From the NCBI RefSeq assembly GCF_000420265.1, contig NZ_ATUP01000001.1, forward strand, positions 62,001-126,000: DNA of 64,000 nt. The letters run 5' to 3'. Under the pieces are notes generated by a model. It did no database searches. It worked only from the letters and a program-made list of their open reading frames with translations, and was not told where the DNA came from. Shown here piece by piece: positions 56,240 to 64,000 of the stretch (positions are counted from its first letter, which is position 1; every line of letters starts with the position of its first letter). The position numbers and the translations under genes were made by a program. This DNA is from Oceanicaulis alexandrii DSM 11625. Its GTDB lineage: Bacteria; Pseudomonadota; Alphaproteobacteria; Caulobacterales; Maricaulaceae.

Positions 56240-57031
56240 ATGAGCGACGTCCTGAACCGAATTGAAGCCTACAAGCGCGCCGATATCGCCGAGCGCAAGG
56301 CCGCGCTCTCCTATGAAGCGGTCTGCGAGCGCGCCCAGCAGGCGAGCCCGGTCCGCGGCTTCAAGGCGGCGTTGGAGCGCGATGCGACCGAGCATGGGCT
56401 AAGCCTGATCGCGGAAGTGAAGAAAGCCAGCCCGTCCAAGGGCCTGATCCGCGAAGACTTCAACCCGCCCATACTCGCCAAAGCCTATGAAGACGGGGGC
56501 GCAAGCTGCCTGTCTGTTCTGACCGACGCGCCCAGCTTTCAGGGCCATGATGACTATCTGGTCGCGGCGCGCGCGGCGGTGTCTTTGCCGGTCCTGCGCA
56601 AGGATTTTCTCTACGACCCCTGGCAAGTCGCCGAATCACGCGCGCTGGGCGCGGATTGCATCCTGGTGATTCTCGCCAGCGTTGATGATTCCCTCGCCGC
56701 CGCGCTGATCGAGGAAGCGTTCAAATGGAATATGGATGCGTTGGTCGAAGTGCATGACGCCGCCGAAATGAAACGCGCTCTGGCCCTCCCCAGCCCGCTT
56801 GTGGGGGTAAACAACCGCAATCTGCGCACCTTCGAAACCTCACTGGAAACCTTTGAAACTCTTGCCCCTATGGTGGGTGATGACAGGCTTCTGGTGGCGG
56901 AAAGCGGCATCTTCACCCGTGACGACGCTGTCAGATTGCAGCACGCTGGCGCGAAGTCTCTGCTGGTCGGTGAAAGCCTGATGCGGCAGGACGATGTCAC
57001 CGCGGCGACGCGCACCCTTATGGGGCTCTAA
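56240..57031 (+). CDS. trpC: Indole-3-glycerol-phosphate synthase
   Basis: 263 residues from the ATG at 56240. The TIM-barrel motifs [66 protein letters not shown] and [13 protein letters not shown] hold the catalytic Lys and Glu residues. It closes the indole ring. It is monofunctional, with no TrpF fusion. In many alphaproteobacteria moaC and moeA follow; here lexA follows directly after 84 bp. Confidence 0.97.
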   Translation: MSDVLNRIEAYKRADIAERKAALSYEAVCERAQQASPVRGFKAALERDATEHGLSLIAEVKKASPSKGLIREDFNPPILAKAYEDGGASCLSVLTDAPSFQGHDDYLVAARAAVSLPVLRKDFLYDPWQVAESRALGADCILVILASVDDSLAAALIEEAFKWNMDALVEVHDAAEMKRALALPSPLVGVNNRNLRTFETSLETFETLAPMVGDDRLLVAESGIFTRDDAVRLQHAGAKSLLVGESLMRQDDVTAATRTLMGL

Positions 57032-57062
57032 ACGCGTCGCAGCTTCACTTGACGTTAAGACG

Positions 57063-57103
57063 GAACATGCATAGAACACTTTTAGTAAGTTTCTATTTTG
57101 TTC
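57063..57103. promoter_or_regulatory. LexA (SOS) boxes before lexA
   Basis: GAAC-N7-GAAC at 57063-57077 is an exact match to the alphaproteobacterial direct-repeat LexA box (GTTC-N7-GTTC on the other strand). A second, one-mismatch copy (GTTT-N7-GTTC) lies at 57089-57103. They stand 12-53 bp before the lexA ATG and imply autoregulation. Confidence 0.85.
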
Positions 57104-57115
57104 CAAGAGGCGACC

Positions 57116-57793
57116 ATGCTGACCAAAAAGCAGCACGAGCTTTTGCTCTACATCAACAAGCGTCTGTCTGAAGACGGCGTGTCGCCTTCCTTTGACGAAA
57201 TGAAAGAAGCGCTCAACCTCGCCTCCAAGTCCGGCGTGCATCGACTGGTCAGCGCTCTGGAAGAACGCGGATTCATCCGTCGGCTGGCCCACCGGGCGCG
57301 CGCTCTGGAAGTGCTGAAGCTGCCGCAAACCGGCGCTCCCGCGTCAGCGCCTGCCTCCAATGTGGTGAAAGCGCCCTTCGGCGCCCCCGCTCACGAAGAG
57401 AGCATTCAGGGCGTGGACGTGCCGGTTCTGGGCCGAATCGCAGCCGGCGTGCCGATTGAGGCGATCCAGCATGAAACCGACCGCTTGCCCGTCCCGGCGA
57501 ACATGATTTCCGGCGGCGAGCATTTCGCGCTGGAAGTGCATGGCGATTCCATGATCGACGCCGGCATTCTCGACGGCGATCTGGTGGTGATCAAACGCGG
57601 CGACACCGCCAATAGCGGCGATATCGTTGTCGCCCTCGTCCATGACGAAGAAGCCACGCTGAAAAAGCTGCGCAAGAAGGGCGGTTCCATCGCTCTGGAA
57701 GCGGCGAACCCGGCCTATGAAACCCGCATTTTCGGCCCGAACGAGGTCAAGGTGCAGGGGCGTCTGGTCGGCTTGATCCGGCGCTATCACTAG
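57116..57793 (+). CDS. lexA: SOS repressor LexA
   Basis: 225 residues from the ATG at 57116 with an AAGAGG site. The N-terminal winged helix (about 1-66, [20 protein letters not shown]) binds the SOS box. A linker of about 30 residues leads to the S24 peptidase domain, with the cleavage bond A110-G111 ([10 protein letters not shown]), catalytic S145 ([10 protein letters not shown]) and K183 (EATLKKLRK). RecA filaments trigger self-cleavage. It lies after the trp genes as in other alphaproteobacteria and has its own promoter with LexA boxes. Confidence 0.98.
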   Translation: MLTKKQHELLLYINKRLSEDGVSPSFDEMKEALNLASKSGVHRLVSALEERGFIRRLAHRARALEVLKLPQTGAPASAPASNVVKAPFGAPAHEESIQGVDVPVLGRIAAGVPIEAIQHETDRLPVPANMISGGEHFALEVHGDSMIDAGILDGDLVVIKRGDTANSGDIVVALVHDEEATLKKLRKKGGSIALEAANPAYETRIFGPNEVKVQGRLVGLIRRYH

Positions 57794-57858
57794 GCGCGCT
57801 GATTTGCGCGGTTTAGTATTGTCGCTCGGGGCTTCGCCCGATCAGGACAGCACAGACC

Positions 57859-58533
57859 ATGACAGATCAGACCGCGCTCAGCTTTGACCTTTATTGGTCG
57901 TTTCGAAGCCCCTACAGCTATATCGCAGCACAGCGCCTGCTGGCCCTGCGCGATCAATACGGCTTCACGCTCAATGTCCGTATTGTGCGCCCATTGGCGG
58001 TGCGCAGCCCTGAGTTCTTCGAAGAACGCGATTCGCGCTGGATCCATTATGTGCTCATTGATGTGGCGCGCGAGGCGGAACGCCTGGGTCTGCCCATCAG
58101 CGCGCCTTCGCCCGATCCGATCGCTCAGGATCTAGGCACACTGAAGATCGCCCCTGAACAGCCGCGCATCACCTATCTCAACCGACTGGGCGTTCTGGCC
58201 ACGCAAACCGGCGACGGGCTGGCGTATATCGCCGCCGCCAGCCGGCGCATCTGGGGCGGCGCAAGCGCGGGCTATGAAACACCCTGGACCGATGACGGCG
58301 CGCTGGATGAAGCCGCTCACAAGGCTGGACTGGACCCGGACTGGCTGAATGCCGAAGCGGACGCCCAATCCGACCAGATTGACGCCCAGATCCTCGAAAA
58401 CGAAGCCAATCAGGATGCGGCGGGTCATTGGGGCGTGCCGCTGATGGTGTTTAACGGCGAACCTTTCTTTGGTCAGGACCGCATCGACGCCCTGCTCTGG
58501 CGCATGTCTCAATCCGGGCTCAAGCTTCAATAA
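57859..58533 (+). CDS. DsbA-fold isomerase, 2-hydroxychromene-2-carboxylate isomerase family
   Basis: 224 residues, with a thioredoxin-type start FDLYWSFRSPYSYIAAQRLL carrying the Ser that replaces the redox Cys in kappa-GST/HCCA isomerases. An alpha-helical insertion follows, and WGVPLMVFNGEPFFGQDRID, with the cis-Pro loop, forms the end. The founding member isomerises an intermediate of naphthalene breakdown using glutathione, but most chromosomal copies have unknown substrates. It lies 65 bp after lexA and is convergent with comEC (1 bp between stops). Confidence 0.88.
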   Translation: MTDQTALSFDLYWSFRSPYSYIAAQRLLALRDQYGFTLNVRIVRPLAVRSPEFFEERDSRWIHYVLIDVAREAERLGLPISAPSPDPIAQDLGTLKIAPEQPRITYLNRLGVLATQTGDGLAYIAAASRRIWGGASAGYETPWTDDGALDEAAHKAGLDPDWLNAEADAQSDQIDAQILENEANQDAAGHWGVPLMVFNGEPFFGQDRIDALLWRMSQSGLKLQ

Positions 58534-58534
58534 G

Positions 58535-60655
58535 CTAGCTGCCCTGCGCGCCGCCCCATAAACGGCCCTGCCGGGCCTGCTCGGCGCCGCGCATGCGGAC
58601 CACCCGGCCCTCATGCACCCAGAACTCCAGCCCGCCGAGTTCGGCGCGCGCCGGGTCATCTAACAGCAAGGCTGCACAGCGGCGCTTACGCCAGGCGGAG
58701 ACGACCCCGTCAAAGACGATCAGATCCGCCTGGTCGCAATCATCCTCTAGCGCCTCGGGATTATCCGTGACGGCGAGCAGCAAGCCTTCCGCGGTGCGCC
58801 CCGTGCATCCCAGAGAGTCGCAGGCCAGCGCCGCACGTTCCGGGCGATAGCTCGCTCCGGTGCGTTGCAGGAAGACGCGCGCATCAAACCGGCCCCGCCT
58901 GCGGTCACTGACGGTGAAGGCGTCTCCCGCCCCCTCAAACCGCGCCAGCACCACGCCGCCATCCGTAATCATCATCTGCGGCGGCGCCTGCACCATGAAA
59001 AGCGCCAAGGCGGCGCAAACCAGCACACCGCCGCCCAGCCGCATCCACCCCAGCCCGATCACCAGACAGGCGAAACCCAGACCGTACAGCGCCAGCAACG
59101 CGGGATCTGCGGCGTTGGCGCCCACCACCGCCCCTTCAAGCGTTGACGCCCAATACGCCACGTCCAGAACCCGGCGCAGCCCTTGGTCCATGATCCATAG
59201 AAACGGGCCTTCCAGCCCAATCACCGAAAACAGGAGCGCCGCGCCGCCCGCCGGCATCACCCAGAACGTAAAAAGCGGCATGGCCGCCAGATTGGCCAAA
59301 AGCCCATAAGCGGCCATGCGCTGGAAATGAAACACCGCAAACGCGCCGGTCGCCGACCCCGCGATCAGGGATGTGGCGCTCAAGCCGGCTATCGCGTCCT
59401 TGAGCTTGGCGAGGATCGAGGTTGAGCCGCCGCCCTCGGGACGCCAGCGACGATAAACGTCAAAGCTGGCGATCAACGCCGCAACAGCGGCGAAGCTCAT
59501 CTGAAACCCCGGTTCGATGACGCTTTCAGGCGTGATGAGGATGATGAAAATGGCGGCCAGCGCCAAAGACCGCATGGAAAAGGCCTGCCGGTCGCACAAG
59601 ACGCCGACCAGCACCACGAACGCCATGATATAGGCGCGCTGGGTGGACACCGCAGCGCCTGACACCACCAGATAGAGGCTCGCCGCGACCAACGCGCCCA
59701 GGGCTGCGGGCTTTCGCGGATCATTCCCGCGCGCCCAAGGCTCCCATGCGGCGAAGATCAGGCGGATCAGCCAATAAGCGCCGCCGGCGAACAAGGCCAT
59801 GTGGAGCCCGGAAATCGCCAGAATATGGCCCAGACCCGACAGGCGCAGGGCCTCTGCATCCTCAAAGGACACGCGCGCCCGCTCCCCGGTCAGCAAGGCC
59901 GCCGCCACGGCGCCGGTGCGCGACCCGGCCCCCGCCTGCAATCGCTCAGACAAGCGCCAGCGAAACCGCGCCAGATCCAGAATTCGCGGTCTGGGCGCGG
60001 CGATCTCGGCGGGCTCCAGATCGGAGATCGCGTATCCCGTCAAACCGATCTGATCAAACCAGGCCGCTCGGCCCGGGTCATACCCGCCTGCGGCCACGGG
60101 CGCTGACGGCCGCGACAGGCGGGCGCGCACTTGGATGGCGTCGCCGGGTTCAAAAGCGCCCAGCCCCGCCCGGACCCGCACGCGTACAGGCGGGGTCTCG
60201 GCGTGTTCCAGCTCATGGACCCGGATCAACAGGCGCGCACGCCCATCCAGTCGCTCCACGCGTTCGATCCAGCCCGTCACTTGCGCGCTGCGTTCGCTGA
60301 CATAGCGCTCCAGCGGCGGCGGCGCCAACGCATGGCTGCGATGCCCCGCGAGAACAAAGCCCAGACAGATGCAGCCAAGAAGAACCCAGACATACAGCGT
60401 GCTGACATCACGGCGCACGCTCCAGCCCAGCCCACAAAGCGCGGTGATAATTACGCCTGTCAGGACCGGAATTCCTCCCGGTTCAACCGGCCAGGAGAAG
60501 TAAGCCGCGGATCCCACCGCAAGCGCGACCGGCGCCCATAAGATCAGCCGGTATGGATCAGGTGCATTCACAGTCAACGGGGCGCCCAGCCCGGCGAGCA
60601 TCGCCTGGCGCAGGGCGGGACTTTCCCCTGTGGGTGGAAACTTGAAAGACTTCAC
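58535..60655 (-). CDS. comEC: ComEC/Rec2-family DNA-uptake channel protein
   Basis: 706 residues, starting at a GTG; an ATG at 60601 is possible. The N-terminal DUF4131 region, with an OB-like soluble part (SAQVTGWIERVERLDGRARL), is followed by the multi-spanning Competence domain with the signature GLGHILAISGLHMALFAGG. The C-terminus has a short soluble domain (RRGRFDARVFLQRTGASY, ALACDSLGCTGRTA) in place of a full metallo-beta-lactamase domain. No zinc motif HxHxDH is visible, so any nuclease role is doubtful. It probably moves single-stranded DNA across the inner membrane. It is divergent from gltX. Confidence 0.93.
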   Translation of the reverse strand: MKSFKFPPTGESPALRQAMLAGLGAPLTVNAPDPYRLILWAPVALAVGSAAYFSWPVEPGGIPVLTGVIITALCGLGWSVRRDVSTLYVWVLLGCICLGFVLAGHRSHALAPPPLERYVSERSAQVTGWIERVERLDGRARLLIRVHELEHAETPPVRVRVRAGLGAFEPGDAIQVRARLSRPSAPVAAGGYDPGRAAWFDQIGLTGYAISDLEPAEIAAPRPRILDLARFRWRLSERLQAGAGSRTGAVAAALLTGERARVSFEDAEALRLSGLGHILAISGLHMALFAGGAYWLIRLIFAAWEPWARGNDPRKPAALGALVAASLYLVVSGAAVSTQRAYIMAFVVLVGVLCDRQAFSMRSLALAAIFIILITPESVIEPGFQMSFAAVAALIASFDVYRRWRPEGGGSTSILAKLKDAIAGLSATSLIAGSATGAFAVFHFQRMAAYGLLANLAAMPLFTFWVMPAGGAALLFSVIGLEGPFLWIMDQGLRRVLDVAYWASTLEGAVVGANAADPALLALYGLGFACLVIGLGWMRLGGGVLVCAALALFMVQAPPQMMITDGGVVLARFEGAGDAFTVSDRRRGRFDARVFLQRTGASYRPERAALACDSLGCTGRTAEGLLLAVTDNPEALEDDCDQADLIVFDGVVSAWRKRRCAALLLDDPARAELGGLEFWVHEGRVVRMRGAEQARQGRLWGGAQGS

Positions 60656-60764
60656 ACCTTCATTTTGGCGTGAACATCAGGCTGAGGCTATGACGGATGC
60701 GGTTTGGCGTGCTAAAGAGCACGACCCTTCGCACTGCAGCATGAATTCGCAATTGCAAGATCAT

Positions 60765-62156
60765 ATGAAAATCATCACCCGGTTCGCGCCGTCCCCGACT
60801 GGCTACCTGCATATTGGCGGCGCTCGCACCGCGTTGTTCAACGCGCTGTTTGCGCGGGCGAATGGCGGCGAATTCAAGCTGCGCATTGAAGACACCGATC
60901 GCGCCCGCTCAACTGACGAGACGGTTCAGGCGATCGTGGACGGCCTGAGCTGGCTGGGCCTGGAGTGGGATGGCGAGACCGTCTCCCAATTCGCCCGCGC
61001 GGACCGCCACCGTGAAATTGTGGACGCGCTGATCGAAAAAGGCGCGGCGTTCCGGTGCTATTGCACGGCGGAAGAAACAGAGGCCCTGCGCGAACAGGCC
61101 TTCGCTGAAGGCCGGGCGCTGCGTTCGCCCTGGCGCGACCGCGCCTTGTCCGAAGCGCCTGCAGACGCGCCTTTCGTCGTGCGCTTTCGCGCCTCGGACA
61201 CCGACACGGTGATCGAGGATGCGGTTCAGGGACAAGTGCGCTGGGGCGCCAAGGAATTTGACGATCTCGTGCTTCTGCGCGGTGACGGCAATCCCACCTA
61301 TAATCTCGCCGTCGTGGTCGATGATCATGATATGGGCGTCACCCACATCATTCGCGGCGATGACCACCTGGTGAACGCTGGCCGACAGGCCCAGATCTAT
61401 AATGCGCTGGGCTGGGACATTCCGGTCTTCGCCCATATCCCGCTGATTCACGGGCCGGACGGCAAGAAACTGTCCAAGCGCCATGGCGCGCTGGGCGTGG
61501 AAGCGTATCGCGACATGGGCTATTTGCCCGAGGGCCTGCGCAATTATCTGCTGCGGCTCGGCTGGTCCAAAGGGGACCAGGAATACTTCACCGACGCTGA
61601 AATGGTTGAAGCCTTTGACCTCAAAGGCCTCGGCAAAGCCCCGGCGCGGCTGGATTTCGACAAGATGTCCAGCGTCAACGCCTGGCATATGAAGCGCGCC
61701 GAAGATGCGCGTTTGACCGATCTGTTGTGGGATCGCCTTGAAGGCCGCAAAGATGTGCGGCTGGATGATCAGGCGAAAGTCTGGGTGTCTTCAGCGATGA
61801 AAGTGCTGAAAGAACGGGCGGCCACCCTCGCAGAACTGGAAGATCAGACCTATTTCCTCATCCGTCCGCGCCCGATCGAGTTGACGGGCAAAGCCGCAAA
61901 GGCGCTCAAGGATGACGCCAAGGCGCTTTTATCGCGCCTTGCAGAGGTTTTACGGGTTACGCCAGATTGGACCGAGGCGGCTTTGGGCGAGGTGCTTAAC
62001 GCTTTCGCAGAGGCTGAAGACGTTGGATTTGGCAAGGTGGGCCAGCCGCTCCGAGCGGCTCTCACCGGTGGCGCGCCAGCGCCGGATATGAGTTTCGTAC
62101 TGGCGGTTCTGGGACGCGATGAAGTTCTGGATCGGCTCAATGACGTGATGGACTAG
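60765..62156 (+). CDS. gltX: Glutamyl-tRNA synthetase
   Basis: 463 residues from the ATG at 60765, where the family begins ([19 protein letters not shown]); upstream ATGs at 60741 and 60690 are possible but would add a non-conserved extension. The class I motifs HIGG and [19 protein letters not shown] (KMSKS type) are intact. [20 protein letters not shown] follows the usual editing of the catalytic domain, and the C-terminal anticodon domain is present. It precedes gltA by 56 bp. Confidence 0.96.
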   Translation: MKIITRFAPSPTGYLHIGGARTALFNALFARANGGEFKLRIEDTDRARSTDETVQAIVDGLSWLGLEWDGETVSQFARADRHREIVDALIEKGAAFRCYCTAEETEALREQAFAEGRALRSPWRDRALSEAPADAPFVVRFRASDTDTVIEDAVQGQVRWGAKEFDDLVLLRGDGNPTYNLAVVVDDHDMGVTHIIRGDDHLVNAGRQAQIYNALGWDIPVFAHIPLIHGPDGKKLSKRHGALGVEAYRDMGYLPEGLRNYLLRLGWSKGDQEYFTDAEMVEAFDLKGLGKAPARLDFDKMSSVNAWHMKRAEDARLTDLLWDRLEGRKDVRLDDQAKVWVSSAMKVLKERAATLAELEDQTYFLIRPRPIELTGKAAKALKDDAKALLSRLAEVLRVTPDWTEAALGEVLNAFAEAEDVGFGKVGQPLRAALTGGAPAPDMSFVLAVLGRDEVLDRLNDVMD

Positions 62157-62212
62157 GTCGCGCCCCTTCACAGGCCGCGTTCATCATGACCCATAGAAAA
62201 GGGGTTGGAGAT

Positions 62213-63517
62213 ATGGAAAACAAGATTCAACCGAAAGGTTCCGCACAGCTGTCGATTAATGGCGAGACTTATGACCTGCCTGTGTATGGCGGCTCCATCG
62301 GTCCGGACGTCATCGACATTCGTGCGCTTTATAAAAATGCGGGTGTTTTCACCTTTGACCCCGGTTTCACGTCCACCGCGTCATGCGAAAGCCAGATCAC
62401 CTATATCGACGGCGATGAAGGCACGCTTTTGTATCGCGGCTATCCGATCGATCAGCTGGCCGACAACGCCAGCTTCATCGAAGTCGCCTACCTGCTGCAA
62501 AACGGTGAACTGCCGAACGCCAAGGAACTCGAAGAGTTCGATTGGACGATCCGTCGCCACACCATGCTGCACGACCAGTTTGACCAGTTCTTCCGCGGCT
62601 TCCGTCGTGACGCGCACCCGATGGCGATCATGGTCGGCACTGTGGGCGCGCTGTCCGCGTTCTATCACGACTCTACGGACGTCAATGATCCGAAGGCCCG
62701 CCTGATCGCGAGCCATCGCATGATCGCGAAAATGCCGACCATCGCGGCGCGGGCGTACAAGTATCACATCGGCCAGCCCTTTGTGACTCCGCAGAACGAT
62801 CTCGATTACGCGTCCAACTTCCTGCAGATGTGCTTTGCGGTTCCGGCGGAGAAATACGAAGTCTCCCCGACCCTGGCGCGCGCCATGGACAAGATCTTCA
62901 CCCTGCACGCCGATCACGAGCAGAACGCGTCGACTTCGACCGTGCGTCTCGCCGGCTCTTCGGGCGCCAACCCGTTCGCCTGCATCGCGGCCGGCATCGC
63001 CTCGCTGTGGGGCCCGGCGCATGGCGGCGCCAATGAAGCGGCGCTCAACATGCTGGCGGAAATCGGTTCGGTGGAGAACATCCCCGAATACGTCGCCAAG
63101 GCAAAAGACAAGAACGATCCGTTCCGCCTGATGGGCTTTGGCCACCGCGTGTACAAGAACTACGATCCGCGCGCCAAAGTGATGCGCGAAACCTGCCACG
63201 CCGTGCTCGACGAGCTGGGCGTGCGCAATGATCCGCTTCTGGCCGTCGCCATGGAGCTGGAGAAGATCGCGCTGGAAGATCCGTACTTCGTCGAGAAGAA
63301 GCTCTATCCGAACATCGACTTCTATTCGGGCATCACCCTGAAAGCCATGGGCTTCCCGACCGAGATGTTCACCGTGCTGTTCGCCCTGGCCCGCACTGTC
63401 GGCTGGATCGCGCAATGGTCGGAAATGATCGAGGATCCGAGCCAGAAAATCGGCCGTCCGCGCCAGGCCTTCACCGGCGCGACCGCCCGCGACTTCGTCG
63501 GCATCGACAAACGCTAA
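62213..63517 (+). CDS. gltA: Citrate synthase (type II, hexameric class)
   Basis: 434 residues from the ATG at 62213 with GGTTGGAG upstream; the frame to 62186 is longer by nine residues. It condenses oxaloacetate and acetyl-CoA. The N-terminal domain [13 protein letters not shown] counterpart ([20 protein letters not shown] is present in part) is typical of Gram-negative NADH-sensitive enzymes. Catalytic His residues are in [12 protein letters not shown] and [15 protein letters not shown], and the Asp region is [17 protein letters not shown] strong terminator follows. Confidence 0.97.
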   Translation: MENKIQPKGSAQLSINGETYDLPVYGGSIGPDVIDIRALYKNAGVFTFDPGFTSTASCESQITYIDGDEGTLLYRGYPIDQLADNASFIEVAYLLQNGELPNAKELEEFDWTIRRHTMLHDQFDQFFRGFRRDAHPMAIMVGTVGALSAFYHDSTDVNDPKARLIASHRMIAKMPTIAARAYKYHIGQPFVTPQNDLDYASNFLQMCFAVPAEKYEVSPTLARAMDKIFTLHADHEQNASTSTVRLAGSSGANPFACIAAGIASLWGPAHGGANEAALNMLAEIGSVENIPEYVAKAKDKNDPFRLMGFGHRVYKNYDPRAKVMRETCHAVLDELGVRNDPLLAVAMELEKIALEDPYFVEKKLYPNIDFYSGITLKAMGFPTEMFTVLFALARTVGWIAQWSEMIEDPSQKIGRPRQAFTGATARDFVGIDKR

Positions 63518-63544
63518 TCGGCTTATAAGTAGATTACAAAAAAG

Positions 63545-63578
63545 ACCGGCGAAGCAGTAGCTTCGCCGGTTTTCTTTT
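63545..63578 (+). terminator. Strong intrinsic terminator of gltA
   Basis: An 11-bp stem ACCGGCGAAGC / GCTTCGCCGGT with a 4-base loop is followed by TTTCTTTT, 27 bp after the gltA stop. Confidence 0.92.
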
Positions 63579-63587
63579 GTCAGCACA

Positions 63588-63818
63588 CTAGCCTTTCAGC
63601 GAGCCGAATCCATCTCGTGAAAACAAGTCATCGAGCCCAACTCCCAGCGTCTCAGACAGCCTTAGCGCAACTTCGATGGTGGGATTGAACTGGCCCCGCT
63701 CGATGGCCCCGATCGTCTGGGGGTGGACCTGAACCCGGTTCGCCAGCTCCTGCCGGGACAAGCCGCGATCCACGCGATAGGTCTTCACCCGGTTCTGGAA
63801 GGCGACGGGATCAGCCAT
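63588..63818 (-). CDS. Small XRE/Cro-type HTH regulator
   Basis: 76 residues from the ATG at 63818, which has a GGGGA site; ATG codons at 63830 and 63836 are less favoured. The protein is one helix-turn-helix domain: VKTYRVDRGLSRQELANRVQ, then VHPQTIGAIERGQFNPTIEV and LRLSETLGVGLDDLF. This is the compact class often paired with a membrane protein. Its start lies inside the end of the upstream gene (8-bp overlap), so the two are co-translated. Confidence 0.92.
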   Translation of the reverse strand: MADPVAFQNRVKTYRVDRGLSRQELANRVQVHPQTIGAIERGQFNPTIEVALRLSETLGVGLDDLFSRDGFGSLKG

Positions 63819-63999
63819 CTGCGTCCCCATCCTCATCGCCTGAAAAGTTGAAATCAGAGGCTTTCAACGTCCAGGCCAGCACCAGTTGAGGTCCGGACAG
63901 GGCTAGTGCGATCGCCGCCAAGCCTACACCGATTGAATATCCTGCTGGCAAGGGCGACGCGCCAACCGCCGCGACGATGACCAGAAGCGCGAGCGCCAG
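63811..63999 (-). CDS. Partial membrane protein cut by the right edge
   Basis: 63 codons are visible, open to the window end. They read LALALLVIVAAVGASPLPAG, then a second hydrophobic stretch IGVGLAAIALALSGPQLVLA, and end with an acidic tail DFNFSGDEDGDADG. Two membrane helices are likely. The stop TGA overlaps the ATG of the HTH gene. Small HTH genes of this class are commonly paired with small integral membrane proteins of unknown role. The N-terminus is outside the window. Confidence 0.7.
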   Translation of the reverse strand: MALALLVIVAAVGASPLPAGYSIGVGLAAIALALSGPQLVLAWTLKASDFNFSGDEDGDADG

Positions 64000-64000
64000 T

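Overview
The window looks like chromosomal DNA of a GC-rich alphaproteobacterium, most likely from the Caulobacterales/Maricaulales/Hyphomonadaceae side (inferred from gene content and order, not from a search). The main reasons are the runs dusB-ntrB-ntrC-ntrY-ntrX-trkA-trkH-hfq-hflX, eno-ftsB-pdhA-pdhB-pdhC-lpd, tpiA-secG-pyrG, trpE-trpG-trpD-trpC-lexA-comEC-gltX-gltA and lipA-COQ10-like-pncC-ispDF, together with a direct-repeat LexA box of the alphaproteobacterial type in front of lexA. I see no rRNA, tRNA, CRISPR array, insertion sequence or phage gene.

Layout. 1-5.6 kb: an uptake-type locus (a conserved unknown protein cut by the left edge, a TonB-dependent receptor, a secreted DUF1254/DUF1214 protein) facing a Crp/Fnr regulator. 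5.6-10.4 kb: a signalling island of two Hpt-receiver proteins, a single-domain receiver and a large sensor kinase. 10.5-22.9 kb: mazG facing the long minus-strand nitrogen-signalling/potassium/RNA-chaperone run. 23.0-26.5 kb: a small secreted protein, ispDF, pncC, a COQ10/RatA-like gene and lipA. 26.6-36.6 kb: an accessory block between lipA and lpd, with an ArsR-SdpI pair, a secreted hydrolase, an M1 peptidase with a DUF6702 partner, three exported proteins built of 17-residue repeats resembling bactofilin rungs, and a PD40 protein. 36.6-45.7 kb: the pyruvate dehydrogenase genes (with a haloalkane dehalogenase and a small membrane-protein gene inserted), ftsB, eno and rpmF. 45.8-50 kb: pyrG, secG, a degenerate receiver protein and tpiA. 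50.1-63.5 kb: a PpiD-like foldase, the trp genes (split by an opposite-strand YibQ-like gene), lexA, a DsbA-fold isomerase, comEC, gltX and gltA. The right edge holds an HTH regulator coupled to a membrane-protein gene that runs off the window.

How the genes fit together. Central metabolism is strongly represented: enolase, triosephosphate isomerase, pyruvate dehydrogenase E1alpha/E1beta/E2/E3, the lipoate synthase needed to load E1beta and E2, and citrate synthase. Regulation is a second theme, with four histidine-kinase/receiver groupings. The most unusual points are an NtrC homologue whose AAA+ domain has lost Walker A, Walker B and the GAFTGA loop while the reading frame stays intact; the secreted 17-residue-repeat proteins with three copies of a TATCGA-N3-TCGATA operator-like element upstream of the first of them; and a receiver protein with Glu in place of the phospho-acceptor Asp. 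Start codons were chosen by eye from Shine-Dalgarno matches and family N-termini; where the longest reading frame begins further upstream, the entry says so.
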